A stretch of 64,000 nt of DNA from Bog-473 sp963737745 (GCA_963737745.1 CAVTTR010000005.1:62001-126000), one strand, 5' to 3'; positions 53,151 through 62,975 are shown, counted from the first letter of the stretch. A program made the numbers and translations. Notes: a model not told the origin generated them from the sequence alone.

Positions 53151-54320
53151 TTAGAGTCGGTAGAGCTTGCGGGCGTTGTCGCCCATGACCCGGGACTGGG
53201 TCTCGGGACGCAGAGCGCTCATCTTCTCGGCGACTCCCTCGACCGGCGTCGGGTACAGGCAGGTCGGGTGCGGGAAGTCGGTTTCGAAAAGGATCCGATC
53301 GTCACCAATCTTGTCCATGAGGCTCTGCAGCTGCCCCTGGGCCTCTTCGAACCAGAACGTGGCGTACCAGTTGTTGGCGAAGTACTCCGAGGGCTTGCGC
53401 TTCATCGCCTTGTAGTGATCGGGGGCGTTCTCGAACAATTCGTAGTCCATTGTCTCGAGGATGAAGGGGATCCAGCCGATACCACTTTCCACGGCCACCA
53501 TGGTGAGGTCGGGGAAACGGTCGAAGACACCAGAGAAGATGGTATTCATGACGACACGGGCGCTGTTGAGGAACAACATGCCGCCCCCGATGGCCGGCTT
53601 GATGTACTCGTCTTGGGATGGCCAGAAGTACTTGCCGAAGAAGTCCATTGCGGTATTACTCGAGCCGATGTGGAAATGCACGGGCATGTTGAGGTCACTG
53701 CACGCCTGCCACAACGGGTCCCACGCCCGGTTGGCCAGGTCGGGCGAGCCGGCGTCCTGAGGATCCGAGGTCATGTTGATGCCGCGCAGACCCAGTCCGG
53801 CGGCTCGCTTTGTCTCTTGGATGCAAAGATCGACATCCCAGGCCGGCATCAGGGTCATCGGGATGAACCGGTTGTTCGACGAAGTCTGCAAGTCGGACAT
53901 GGCGTCGTTATAGATCTCCAGGCACAACATGCGAAGTGCTGCGTCAGGAATGACGTTGTTGAGCGTTGAGCCACCCAGTCCCACCACGTTGGGGAACAGA
54001 ACCTGGGCGTGGATCCCACACTCGTCCATCAACGCCAAGCGGGCCTCGGGGTCATAGGCGCCATCGTGGACCCAGTCCAGACCCTTGTTAGAGGAGTCCA
54101 AGAACGGGATCTTCGAGCTGTCCTTCGCCACAACCCCACCACCACGAGCAAAGCCCAGCACCTGGCCATCGACGATCCACGTAGGGAGACCATCGCGCTC
54201 TTCGATGTGGAGGACGCGGTCCTCGTAGCCTTTCGGGGCTCGGCTGGTCCAGAGGTCGTAGGGCTCCGTGTAATGCGTGTCGGCGTCGATGATTTGGAAG
54301 TTCTCTGCCAGCTGCGTCAT
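53151..54320 (-). CDS. Amidohydrolase family protein (metal-dependent TIM barrel)
   Basis: 389 residues of the amidohydrolase 2 (ACMSD-like) group. IIDADTHYTEP at residues 10-20 holds the first metal-binding D-x-H, MPVHFHIGSS the middle His pair and FETDFPHPTCLYP the late Asp. Members decarboxylate or hydrolyse aromatic-derived acids. A GAGGTAGGA site precedes ATG 54320. A paralogue lies at 57354-58451. The pair may act on successive intermediates of one pathway. Confidence 0.88.
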   Translation of the reverse strand: MTQLAENFQIIDADTHYTEPYDLWTSRAPKGYEDRVLHIEERDGLPTWIVDGQVLGFARGGGVVAKDSSKIPFLDSSNKGLDWVHDGAYDPEARLALMDECGIHAQVLFPNVVGLGGSTLNNVIPDAALRMLCLEIYNDAMSDLQTSSNNRFIPMTLMPAWDVDLCIQETKRAAGLGLRGINMTSDPQDAGSPDLANRAWDPLWQACSDLNMPVHFHIGSSNTAMDFFGKYFWPSQDEYIKPAIGGGMLFLNSARVVMNTIFSGVFDRFPDLTMVAVESGIGWIPFILETMDYELFENAPDHYKAMKRKPSEYFANNWYATFWFEEAQGQLQSLMDKIGDDRILFETDFPHPTCLYPTPVEGVAEKMSALRPETQSRVMGDNARKLYRL

Positions 54321-54504
54321 GTTGTCCTACCTCGTTTTTTTCAGAAGGGTTTCTGCGGGGCCCCCGCACCTCGCAGTATCGCGCCGCTACCGTTGCCTGG
54401 CAATTCATCTCGATGACGGGTATCGCCTGCGTCCTGCAACCCCTATTATGAACGCCTGCCGCCAACTCCTGGACGTACCCATAGAGAGGCCCCGAGGTCG
54501 CCCG

Positions 54505-55428
54505 TCACCGCCAGCCAATGGGGGGCAGGAACGGGGGGATGCCGACGTCATAGTCACCAATGAGCTGGTCGCGCCGTTCCTCGATCCGGTCGAGCGTCCA
54601 ATCCTTGTCCTCCGAGTCGATCTGCGTCACCGGGTGGTAGCCCCGAATCAGCTGGATACGGTTCCCGCTGACACCGAAGATTTGACCGCTGATGCCCTGG
54701 GCCAAATCAGACGCCAGCCAGGCGACGAAAGGAGCAACCTGGCCTGGCCACATCGGATCGAATTCGCCGGGAGGGGGCACCTCGTACGTTGAGCTAAGGC
54801 CCCCCCACAGCCGGGTGTTGGCGACCGGAGCGATGGCGTTGGATCGGACCCCGAGGTTTGCCAGATCCCTGGCCAACACCGTCGAGAGCGCGGCCACCCC
54901 AGCCTTGGCCGCGGCATAGTTCGCCTGGCCCGAGTTCGAATAGAGGCCGGACTCCGAGGACGTGCTGATGATGGCGGCATCTACGGGAGTACCTGTCTTC
55001 TTGAACTGCTCCCGCCAGTGCGCCGAGGCGAAGCGTGATGGGGCGTAGGTACCCTTGAGGACGGTGTCGACCACCGGGTTCCACTCCTCTTCGGACATGT
55101 TGAACGCCATCCGATCTCGCAAGATGCCGGCATTGTTGACCAGGATGTCGAGGCGGCCGAACGTTTCCACCGCCTGAGCAATCAGCGCCTCCGCATCGCC
55201 CCAGTTGGATACGTCACCGGAATTGGCAGCAGCGGCCCCGCCGGCGCCCTCGATCTCTGCCACCACAGCCTGCGCCGGGCCCGGATCCGAACCCACGCCC
55301 CTGCCGTCGCAGCCCAGGTCATTGACCAACACCGCGGCACCTTCCCGGGCGAACAGCAAGGCATGCTCCCGGCCGATGCCCCCACCCGCGCCGGTGATGA
55401 TCGCTACTTTCCCCTCGAGTAGGCCCAT
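54505..55428 (-). CDS. SDR family oxidoreductase (MFE-2/3-hydroxyacyl-CoA dehydrogenase-like)
   Basis: 307 residues. IITGAGGGIGREHALLFAREG with LVNDLGCDGRG is typical of multifunctional-enzyme-2-like and steroid/acyl-CoA SDRs. ILVNNAGILRDRM, STSSES and the YAAAKAGV motif complete the active site. A C-terminal extension of about 60 residues after SGNRIQLIRGY is also usual for this group. Probably NAD-dependent oxidation of a 3-hydroxyacyl-CoA; the chain is unknown. Start ATG at 55428. Confidence 0.9.
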   Translation of the reverse strand: MGLLEGKVAIITGAGGGIGREHALLFAREGAAVLVNDLGCDGRGVGSDPGPAQAVVAEIEGAGGAAAANSGDVSNWGDAEALIAQAVETFGRLDILVNNAGILRDRMAFNMSEEEWNPVVDTVLKGTYAPSRFASAHWREQFKKTGTPVDAAIISTSSESGLYSNSGQANYAAAKAGVAALSTVLARDLANLGVRSNAIAPVANTRLWGGLSSTYEVPPPGEFDPMWPGQVAPFVAWLASDLAQGISGQIFGVSGNRIQLIRGYHPVTQIDSEDKDWTLDRIEERRDQLIGDYDVGIPPFLPPIGWR

Positions 55429-55640
55429 GTCCCAACATCCCCTCTCCCCCGCTCACGCGAGACGTCACACCTGATTTGACCGTCCTGTTCCACCGCTGTC
55501 AAACAGACGACGAGGCCAGCCGCAATCATCGGCGCGTCAAGGTGCGAAGACTTCTCACGCGACCTGTCGTCCCCACCGATGGCTCGTTCCGCCAATGGGT
55601 AGTTTGGGCACCCAGAGCTCTGATGGGTCGAAGGGAAATC

Positions 55641-56279
55641 ATGATCACTATCGACACGCACGGTGCCGTGGCCGTCATTCGCATGGATGGCGGCGAGAAC
55701 AGGATCAACGACGATTTCGTGGATGGCTTTCTCGGCGCTCTCGAGGTCGTCGAGGCGACGGAAGGGCCCATTGCTCTGATCACAACCGGCGTCGATAAAT
55801 TCTTTTCGAATGGATTGGACTTGGAGTGGATGGCAGAATCCACCCGAGGGTCAGGCCCCTTCCTTGAACGGGTTCACGAGCTGTTCGCCCGCATTCAGAA
55901 TCTCGACGCCTATACCATCGCCGCCGTCAATGGCCACGCCTTCGCTGCCGGCGCAATGCTCGCCACCGCGCACGACTACGTGATCATGCGGAATGGACGA
56001 GGCTACTGGTGCCTTCCCGAGATCGACCTCGGACTGGCTCTGACGCCGGAGATGTTCGCTCTCCTCTCAGCCCATCTCCCGCGCCCCGCACTGGCCGAAG
56101 CAACTCTTACCGGTCGACGATATGGCGCCGAAGAAGCCGTGACAGCTGGCATCGCCCACGAAGCCGTCCCGGTCGAAGACCTCCTCACACGGGCACTCGA
56201 AGTCGCTTCGGCCATGTCCGAGAAGAGTCGTGACGTCCTCAAAGCGCACAAAGCCTTTCTGTACGCTTCAATCCACTAG
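55641..56279 (+). CDS. Enoyl-CoA hydratase/isomerase family protein
   Basis: 212 residues, short for a crotonase. The CoA/oxyanion regions are ALITTGVDKFFSNGLDLEWM and AAVNGHAFAAGAMLATAHDY, followed by YWCLPEIDLGLALTPEMFAL. The catalytic Glu pair of true hydratases is not obvious; one acidic residue lies in LPEIDLG. It resembles the enoyl-CoA delta-isomerase branch. A GAAGGGA site precedes ATG 55641; the open frame to 55476 upstream lacks family features. Confidence 0.85.
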   Translation: MITIDTHGAVAVIRMDGGENRINDDFVDGFLGALEVVEATEGPIALITTGVDKFFSNGLDLEWMAESTRGSGPFLERVHELFARIQNLDAYTIAAVNGHAFAAGAMLATAHDYVIMRNGRGYWCLPEIDLGLALTPEMFALLSAHLPRPALAEATLTGRRYGAEEAVTAGIAHEAVPVEDLLTRALEVASAMSEKSRDVLKAHKAFLYASIH

Positions 56280-56310
56280 CGAAGAAGTGTCGGCCTCTTG
56301 CCGACGCTCC

Positions 56311-57090
56311 TCATCGGGCGGTGTAGCCGCCATCCACTGGAAGCATCACCCCGGTGATGTTGTGCGCGCGGTCCGACGCCAAGAAGGCCGCCGCCTCGCC
56401 CACGTCCGCCGGGTCGATGTAACGCCCCAACGGCTGCATTTGCGCCATTCCGGCGAGCACTTGCTCGGACCGCTCCTGGAACGCCAACGCAGGGTCGGTC
56501 ACCCCGAAGTTGGTCGGCATAGCGGCTGGGCAAACCGCATTGATCCGGATGTCGAAGGGGGCCGCCTCAATCGCGACTGTCCTCGTTATCTGGACCACTC
56601 CCCCCTTCGTCGTCCCGTAGATGGTGCCTCCCCAGCCGACCAGCCCCGACACCGAAGCCGTATTGACGATGGAGCCGGGCGTCCCCTGTGACTTGAACTG
56701 CAGGATGGCGTGCTTCATGCCATAGAAGATTCCCCGCAGATTGGTGTCCATAAGGTGTTCCCACTTGGCGTCGTCGTACGTCTCGAACTTGCCGCCGCCC
56801 GGTGGTGTAGCCACGCCGACGTTATTGAACATCACATCGAGGCGGCCGAAATTGGAGACGGCGGACTCGATCGCGGCCTGCACGTCCGCCTCCTTGGTGA
56901 CGTCGCACACCGCGACCACTGCGGCTCCGCCCTCTGCCTCCACTTGGCGAACCGTCTCCTTGGCCCAGTCCTCCATGATGTCCGCACACACGACCTTGGC
57001 GCCCTCGCGACTGAACACGAGAGCCGACGCTCGTCCCACGCCAGAACCGGCCCCCGTGATCACACAGACCTTGTCTTCGAGCAACAACAT
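56311..57090 (-). CDS. SDR family oxidoreductase
   Basis: 259 residues, classical SDR. VCVITGAGSGVGRASALVFS binds NAD (DIMED follows strand 2), MFNNVGVATPPGGG lies after strand 4, and NTASVSGLVGWGGTIYGTTKGG carries Ser, Tyr and Lys. The end, PVDGGYTAR, is typical. It is convergent with the crotonase and on the same strand as the ferredoxin and P450, so it may oxidise an alcohol made by the P450. That link is inference. Confidence 0.9.
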   Translation of the reverse strand: MLLLEDKVCVITGAGSGVGRASALVFSREGAKVVCADIMEDWAKETVRQVEAEGGAAVVAVCDVTKEADVQAAIESAVSNFGRLDVMFNNVGVATPPGGGKFETYDDAKWEHLMDTNLRGIFYGMKHAILQFKSQGTPGSIVNTASVSGLVGWGGTIYGTTKGGVVQITRTVAIEAAPFDIRINAVCPAAMPTNFGVTDPALAFQERSEQVLAGMAQMQPLGRYIDPADVGEAAAFLASDRAHNITGVMLPVDGGYTAR

Positions 57091-57138
57091 GTGCCCCCCA
57101 GCGATTGAGCTTGTAGGTAGAAGTATGTCTACGGTTGA

Positions 57139-57354
57139 CTACACGTCCGCCGTGCGGACGAATTTGATCGCACCCGTCGGACACCCAGCGACGGCCGCCT
57201 CGATCTGCGCCTGGGGGTTCCCCGCCGCGTCCTGCACCACCGCCCTCGTCTCGTCGTCGATGTCGAAGGTCTCGGGGGCATAGACAACGCACACGCCGGA
57301 GCCCATGCAGATGGATCGGTCGATCTCAATTCGATACGGAAGCTCGTTGCCCAT
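57139..57354 (-). CDS. [3Fe-4S]-type ferredoxin, P450 partner type
   Basis: 71 residues. The cluster ligands fit CMGSGVC (Cys16 and Cys22) and the Cys of AVAGCPTGAIKF; the second Cys of a 4Fe motif is absent, as in single-cluster 3Fe ferredoxins that serve actinobacterial P450s. It starts at 57354, sharing one base with the amidohydrolase stop. The P450 at 58538-59806 is upstream on the same strand, so electron supply to it is likely. Confidence 0.88.
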   Translation of the reverse strand: MGNELPYRIEIDRSICMGSGVCVVYAPETFDIDDETRAVVQDAAGNPQAQIEAAVAGCPTGAIKFVRTADV

Positions 57355-58451
57355 CAGATGAGCCTGTAGAGCTTCGCTGCGTTCTCCCAGAGGACCTTTC
57401 GCTTGTCATCCTCACCGAGATGCGTGAACCACTCATCCGTTAACGACTTGGAGTTGGGCCACGTCGTCTCCGAGTGCGGGTAGTCACTGGCCCACATGAT
57501 GTTGTCGATCCCGATGTGGTGGCGCTCGCGCAGACCCACGGGGTCCTCCATGAATGTCCCGAAGACCTGTCGCTTGAAGTAGAAGCTCGGCGGGTTCTCA
57601 AGCTCGCTCTTCGTCCAGAACCGGTGCTTCTCCCACAGGTGGTCGGAGTAGTACTCGAAGAAGGAGATCCACCCGATTTGACCCTCCACGGCCACGAACT
57701 TGATCTCGGGGTACCGCTGCATCACCAGGCCATGGATCAGTTCGGAAACAGACTCGGCCATGGTGAGCTTGCTCATGACGAGGCCCGTCATGAAGCGGGG
57801 GGCGCTCTCATAAATGCTGGGGGCCGGGGTGCCGGGCCGACGCCCACCGACATGCAGACCCACGGGGAATCCAGTCTCGATGAAGGCCTCCCACATGGGA
57901 TCCCACTTACGGTCGCCATAATCACCCTCCGGCGGGAACAGGGGGATATAGCCGCTGACCAGGCCCGGTTGGGCCGCGGCGAATCGAAGTTCCTCCACCG
58001 CCCGCTCCGGCGTGTCAATGGGAATCGCTGCAACACCGAGGAGCCGCTCCGGAGCATACGAGGCGTAGTCCGAAAGCCACCGGTTGTACCCGCGCACGCT
58101 ATTGAGACGGAGCTCTGGGTCCTTGGATTGCAGGGGACCGCCTAAGTACAGAACCTCGGCGTCCACCCCGTCGATGTCCATGTCCTTCACCCGCTCGGCC
58201 GGGTCCCAGGCCCCCGAGCGTTGCTCGTCCAACTTCCGCACATTGAGAGTGAAATCTTCCGGCTTCTTCCCGGCGAGGTTGTCGAGCGTCATGATCGGTG
58301 TGCGGGTGCCTTCGAATTCGCGAAAGTCACCCTCGTCGGTGTGGACGAGCTTGGGTCCACGCTCGCGGAACTCCGGGTCAAGGTACGTCGACCACGCCTC
58401 GACCGGCATGGTGACATGCGAGTCCGATGAGATCAGTCGGTAATCACTCAT
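57354..58451 (-). CDS. Amidohydrolase family protein (second paralogue)
   Basis: 365 residues of the same amidohydrolase 2 group as 53151-54320. LISSDSHVTMP at residues 6-16 gives the D-x-H, FPVGLHVGG the middle His and IMWASDYPHSETTWP the late Asp/His. NAAKLYRL at the end is common to the group. It lies between the P450 and its ferredoxin, so it is likely part of the same degradation route. Confidence 0.88.
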   Translation of the reverse strand: MSDYRLISSDSHVTMPVEAWSTYLDPEFRERGPKLVHTDEGDFREFEGTRTPIMTLDNLAGKKPEDFTLNVRKLDEQRSGAWDPAERVKDMDIDGVDAEVLYLGGPLQSKDPELRLNSVRGYNRWLSDYASYAPERLLGVAAIPIDTPERAVEELRFAAAQPGLVSGYIPLFPPEGDYGDRKWDPMWEAFIETGFPVGLHVGGRRPGTPAPSIYESAPRFMTGLVMSKLTMAESVSELIHGLVMQRYPEIKFVAVEGQIGWISFFEYYSDHLWEKHRFWTKSELENPPSFYFKRQVFGTFMEDPVGLRERHHIGIDNIMWASDYPHSETTWPNSKSLTDEWFTHLGEDDKRKVLWENAAKLYRLI

Positions 58452-58537
58452 TTACTGCCTCCGTATGGTGTATTGGCTCTCGTTCCACATCAGTTGTTTG
58501 CGCCACTCGACGGGCGTCCTTCGACGGGGCAACTAGC

Positions 58538-59806
58538 TCAGTTGAAGAGGACGGGGATTCCGTTCGGGCCGCGGTGCTCGAGACCGATGAGTCGCACGTT
58601 CGGCGCAGCGGGGTCAAGGCGTAGGTTTGATAGACGATCGAGGACGGCGTTCATCGCCACCCACATCTCGGCCCGTGCGACGTGCATGCCCAGACATATA
58701 TGCGGCCCACCGGCGAAGCCGACATTCGGCTTCGGGCTGCGATGGGGGTCGAAGCGATCCGGATCCTCCCAGCGGGCGGGGTCACGGTTGGCGGCCCCCA
58801 GGTTCATCTCAACAATGGCCCCGGCCGGGATATCGACCCCGAATAGCGAGACGTCTTTGGTGACCAAGCGCCGGAAGATCGGATCGGTCGGTTCCCAGCG
58901 AACGGCCTCGTCGATGGCTCGACGGAGGAGTTCACGATCCTCGCGGACCTCGTCCAGGAGGTCGGGGTCCTTGAGAAGGGCAAGAAGCAATATGCCGAGC
59001 TGGCGCCACGTTGTACCCGAGCCTGCGGTGAGGACGAGCATCGAGAACCCGTAGATCTCCTCGTCGGTAAGCAAATGGCGCTTGCCGTCCTCCTCGATCT
59101 CTGTCTGCACGAGCGTGGTGATGAGATCGTCTTGGGGCTCGCGCCGACGTGCTTCGATGACCTCTTTGAGCATTGTGGTCGCCCGCTCTTTGCGCTGCGT
59201 CAAGACGTTTTCGTCCACGTCCTGTCGAGTCATTCCGCCGCCCTCGGTACCCTCTCGGAAATCCAGAGCCTGCTGCCGGGTGAGCCCGAAGCTGGCGGTG
59301 ATCGTCTGCAGCGGGATCCGCGAGCAGAGTTCAGCGTTGAGCTCGGCGTGTCCGACGTTTTCGAAGGCGGAGACTGCTTCGTCAACGAGTGCGTTGATCC
59401 AGTTGTCGATCCACCACTGAGCCCGCTTTGGAGAAAAGGCCGGCTGGACCAACGCCCGATTCCGACGGTGTTCGTCCCCGACCATTTCAAGAATGCTGTG
59501 ACCGAACATCCGGGTCGTAAATCCGGCATAGATGGTGGAAGAGAACGTCTGGTTCTCCCGAAGGATGAGGTCGTTGGCCTCATAGGAGTAGGCCGAATAG
59601 ATGGGCGCGTCGCTCCGAATGCTGATACCGCCAGGCGCATACCCGAGCAGTTCGCGAATGGAGCCCCGGTGCACCGGTGCCTGGGCCCGCAACTCGGCGA
59701 ACTGCGGATATGGATTCTCGACGAGGATGCCACCGTCGGTTGCCCTGACGTGTCGCTCGACATCGTAGAGCTCCTTGAACCGTTCTGCTTCTGCTGTTGA
59801 CGTCAC
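58538..59806 (-). CDS. Cytochrome P450
   Basis: 422 residues, bacterial class I P450. I-helix oxygen motif LVLTAGSGTTWRQ near residue 262, ExxR in AIDEAVRWEPT, and the heme loop FAGGPHICLGMHVARAE near 358 with the axial Cys. It needs an external ferredoxin, probably the one at 57139-57354. A steroid, fatty acid or terpenoid substrate is possible; similar P450s hydroxylate lipophilic rings in actinobacteria. Start ATG 59806. Confidence 0.92.
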   Translation of the reverse strand: MTSTAEAERFKELYDVERHVRATDGGILVENPYPQFAELRAQAPVHRGSIRELLGYAPGGISIRSDAPIYSAYSYEANDLILRENQTFSSTIYAGFTTRMFGHSILEMVGDEHRRNRALVQPAFSPKRAQWWIDNWINALVDEAVSAFENVGHAELNAELCSRIPLQTITASFGLTRQQALDFREGTEGGGMTRQDVDENVLTQRKERATTMLKEVIEARRREPQDDLITTLVQTEIEEDGKRHLLTDEEIYGFSMLVLTAGSGTTWRQLGILLLALLKDPDLLDEVREDRELLRRAIDEAVRWEPTDPIFRRLVTKDVSLFGVDIPAGAIVEMNLGAANRDPARWEDPDRFDPHRSPKPNVGFAGGPHICLGMHVARAEMWVAMNAVLDRLSNLRLDPAAPNVRLIGLEHRGPNGIPVLFN

Positions 59807-59887
59807 GGACCCTCCCCAAAGACTGTCGTTTTCATGATGGTAGACCAGCGTTCTATCTGCGGCCAGTGCAACCCTCCGAGGGTCTTT

Positions 59888-61093
59888 CTAGGCCACAACC
59901 CCCTCTGCCCGGAGGGTCTGGATCTTGCTGTCGCTCACACCCAGTTCGCGCAGGATCTCGTCCGTGTGCTCGCCCAGATCGGGCGCCCGTTCCACGGTCA
60001 AGGCGTCCTCATCAAAGAGGATCGGGGGTGCCGGGATGCCGAGGGTGCCCGTCGGGTAGTCGACCGACTGCAGATAGCGGTTGGCCAGCACCTGGGGGTC
60101 ATGGTGCATCTCGGCCGGTGTCTGCACCGGCGCCCAGACGCCGTGAGCCGATGCGAGTGCGACCTTTATCTCCTCGAGGCTCATCGCCTCGAAGAGTTCG
60201 GTGAGCAGGGCGACAGACTCCTCTCGGTGTGCCGCCCGCGCGGCCGTCGTGGCAAACCTCTCGTTGGTGGCCAGCTCGGGTCGACCAAGGCACGAGCACA
60301 GATCCGCCCAATCCGCGTCCGGATCGTTGACGAAGACGAGACTGACCCATCTCCCGTCGCCCGTCCGGTAGTTGCGCATCGAGGCGGGGGATCCGTCCCT
60401 GGTCATGGGGTTGGGAGGTTGCGGGGGGAGCCCCGGGCTGCTGGCGATGATCGGCTGGTGGTTGAACCACACCGCGGTGCCGAGCAACGAGCCATCGACG
60501 ACCGGGGCGACTCCGGTCAGGGCGCGCTGTAATAACCCAGCGCAAATGCCACCGGCCAGAACCATCCCCGACATCGTGTCGCCGTGGCCGACCATCCCCG
60601 TGGGCGCCTCGGCCCCCGACACCTGCATCGCCACGTCGGCGAGCGATCCGCGGGCCCACCAGATGGCGGCGTCGTAGGCGCGCCGTTCCGACTCAGGCCC
60701 GAGCGGCCCCAGACCGGTCCCCTTGGCGTACACGATGTTGGGATTCCTGGCCCGGATCTGATCGACATCAAAGCCGAGCTTCCGACGAGTGGCGGGCAGA
60801 TAGCTCGTGAGGAACACATCAGCCGAGTCCACCATCGAATACAAAACGTCGCGCCCCGCGTCGGTGGCGAGATTCAGGGCGATCGCCCGCTTGCCACGGT
60901 TGTAATTCTTGAACGAGCGGCTGCTCGAACCCGGCTCGAGTGAGCCGCCGAGGACCCTGTTCGGATCCGGCGCGCGGGGGTTTTCGACCTTGATCACGTC
61001 GGCACCCCAATGCGACAGCACGCCTCCGGCGGCCGGCACGAAGGCCCACATTGTGAGATCGATTACGCGGATGCCGCTCAACGGTCCCGTCAT
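59888..61093 (-). CDS. CaiB/BaiF family CoA-transferase
   Basis: 401 residues, class III CoA-transferase. GIRVIDLTMWAFVPAAGGVL at residues 7-26, then GADVIKVENP and the segment YDAAIWWARGSLADVAMQ, where the family Asp (catalytic, here in AYDAAIWWA) is present. It moves CoA between carboxylic acids, activating a pathway acid. The AAAAGGGGGGAAA site and a 4-base overlap with the OB-fold gene show coupling. It likely activates the substrate used by the Ltp2-like pair upstream. Confidence 0.9.
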   Translation of the reverse strand: MTGPLSGIRVIDLTMWAFVPAAGGVLSHWGADVIKVENPRAPDPNRVLGGSLEPGSSSRSFKNYNRGKRAIALNLATDAGRDVLYSMVDSADVFLTSYLPATRRKLGFDVDQIRARNPNIVYAKGTGLGPLGPESERRAYDAAIWWARGSLADVAMQVSGAEAPTGMVGHGDTMSGMVLAGGICAGLLQRALTGVAPVVDGSLLGTAVWFNHQPIIASSPGLPPQPPNPMTRDGSPASMRNYRTGDGRWVSLVFVNDPDADWADLCSCLGRPELATNERFATTAARAAHREESVALLTELFEAMSLEEIKVALASAHGVWAPVQTPAEMHHDPQVLANRYLQSVDYPTGTLGIPAPPILFDEDALTVERAPDLGEHTDEILRELGVSDSKIQTLRAEGVVA

Positions 61094-61524
61094 TCGTCGT
61101 TTCCCCCCTTTTCGACCCGCTCGAACACTGGGAGCTTGAAAATTCCCGCCTCGTCCTCGCATTCGAGAAAGGCCACCCTGACTGGCATCTCGAAGGAGAT
61201 GTCGTCGTGATCGAAGTCCAACGGATTGCTTATGAAAAGGGGACCCTCGGCGAGCTCGACGAGGATTGTCGTCCACGGCACTTCGAGCTCGGAGTAATAG
61301 GGGCGTTCGAACGTGCACCAACTCACGATGCGACCGTCGCCGCTCATGGCCTCCCACGTGAGGGCCTTGTTGGCGCACTTTTCACAGGCCGTCGTCGGAG
61401 GCCACGAGAGATGACCGCAGGCATCGCAGCGTTGGATCCGCAGCTCGCCTCTTTCGCACCAGGCCCAGAAATCGTCGTGGGCCGGTCCGACGACTCGGCT
61501 CGGCCGTCTCTCCGCCACCGTCAC
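61090..61524 (-). CDS. Zinc-ribbon/OB-fold (DUF35) protein
   Basis: 144 residues from GTG 61524, which overlaps the thiolase stop by 4 bases. A rubredoxin-like zinc ribbon (RCDACGHLSWPP and CEKCANKAL) precedes an OB-fold (RIVSWCTFERPYY; WTTILVELAEGP). DUF35 proteins bind acyl-CoA and pair with Ltp-type thiolases; with Ltp2 they form retro-aldolases in steroid side-chain loss. Gene order with the thiolase-like neighbour supports such a complex. Confidence 0.88.
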   Translation of the reverse strand: MTVAERRPSRVVGPAHDDFWAWCERGELRIQRCDACGHLSWPPTTACEKCANKALTWEAMSGDGRIVSWCTFERPYYSELEVPWTTILVELAEGPLFISNPLDFDHDDISFEMPVRVAFLECEDEAGIFKLPVFERVEKGGNDE

Positions 61525-62726
61525 CGCTGCCTCGCGAACACGATCGGGTGTGCCGAATCGGTGGTCGTGAACGAGAACAATGAGACCTCCGCGTTTTCGA
61601 CTTGCCTCTCGCCCGCCTCGTGGCGGAGCTGACGGACCGCCTCTGCGATGAGGTTCCACCCTTGGAGATACGACTCGGACAACATGCCTCCACCGGTATT
61701 GGTGGGCAAGGTGCCGCCCCAGGTCGCCTGACCGGCTTTGAAGAACTCGAGGCCCTGGCCCGGCTCGACGAATCCGTATCCTTCCAGCTGGTTCACCAGG
61801 TGGATCGTCGAGGCGTCATAGCCCTCGAAGTGGTCGACGTCGGTGACCGTCAGCCCGGCCATCCCGAGTGCTTGGCCACCCGCTGCGGCGAGCTGCGGAC
61901 GGAGGCGCTCCCTCACCATCTCGTGCATCTTCGAGTCCTGCACGTAGGCGTTCCCCCAGCCGGCCACGGAAACCGGGTGATGCGCCAGGTCGGCCGCGCG
62001 TGCACGGTCGGTCAGGATGACGCAGACGGCGCCGTCATTGACCAGGCACATGTCGAACAGCCGCATCGGGCGAACGATGTAGCGACTGCCGAGGTAGTCG
62101 TCGATCGTCATTGGCTTCCGCATGATCGCGTTGGGGTTGCGTTCGGCGTGCGAGCGAACGGTCATGGCCACCGCACCGAGGTCGGCCTCCGTTGCTCCAT
62201 AGGTCGCCTTGTAGTAGGTGAACATTAAGGCCCAGTGGGCTGCTTGTGAGCTCCAACCCCAGGGGTGGTAGTAGTAATAGGAGTCGCGGCCGCTTCCCCC
62301 GTACGTCTGACCACCGTAGTTTCGTCCGATTCCTCGTGACGGCAACGAATGCACCACCGCCATGGTGTGGCAAGCGCCGCTCGCGAGTGCCGCGAGCGCG
62401 GTCTGAAAGGGCATCATCCCGCCGCCGGGCATCACATGTCGGGCCTCGATGCCGATTGTCTTGGCAAATGACGCCGGATCCGGACCCCCATAGGTAAAGG
62501 AGGCGCACAAGCCATCGACGTCCTGAGGCGCCAATCCACTGTCGTCGAGCGCCCGTTCAACCGCCTCTTTCGCCAGGGACTCCGCGTCGGGCGGCACGTA
62601 GTCGGGTTCTGCGGCACGAGAGGCGCGGTAGTCGTCACCGAAGTCCGTCGTGCCAATACCGACAACCGCATACTTGCCGGCGGCGTCCCCGCTCGGGGCG
62701 TTGATCACAAACGAGGTGTCGGTCAT
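61521..62726 (-). CDS. Thiolase-like lipid-transfer protein (Ltp2-type)
   Basis: 401 residues, thiolase fold. YAVVGIGTTDFGDDYRASRA opens and GGGMLSESYLQGWNLIAEAV closes; HFEGYDAST lies mid-chain. The nucleophilic Cys region of real thiolases is changed (GGGMMPFQTALAALASGACH), so thiolysis is unlikely. This is typical of Ltp2-like proteins that act as aldolases with a DUF35 partner. Start ATG 62726. Coupled through GTGA to the OB-fold gene. Confidence 0.88.
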   Translation of the reverse strand: MTDTSFVINAPSGDAAGKYAVVGIGTTDFGDDYRASRAAEPDYVPPDAESLAKEAVERALDDSGLAPQDVDGLCASFTYGGPDPASFAKTIGIEARHVMPGGGMMPFQTALAALASGACHTMAVVHSLPSRGIGRNYGGQTYGGSGRDSYYYYHPWGWSSQAAHWALMFTYYKATYGATEADLGAVAMTVRSHAERNPNAIMRKPMTIDDYLGSRYIVRPMRLFDMCLVNDGAVCVILTDRARAADLAHHPVSVAGWGNAYVQDSKMHEMVRERLRPQLAAAGGQALGMAGLTVTDVDHFEGYDASTIHLVNQLEGYGFVEPGQGLEFFKAGQATWGGTLPTNTGGGMLSESYLQGWNLIAEAVRQLRHEAGERQVENAEVSLFSFTTTDSAHPIVFARQR

Positions 62727-62975
62727 GCCAGCCTTCCGGGCCTTGCCGTCATCGAGCCGTGCGCACACACCGTGCTGGATGCACGCCGCCCCCCTAGAGA
62801 AAAGGCGAGAACGTCACAAAGCATCGCCGTCGAATATGAATCCCCCACGGTGGCATCCTCGCGCAACTTCTGGTCCCGATCCACCGCAGCCGACAAGCCA
62901 CGTTCGGTCTGACGCGACGTGTTGACCGATGCTCAGCCGCTGGGACGCCGCCAACTCACGCTTGCCACTGGGTCT

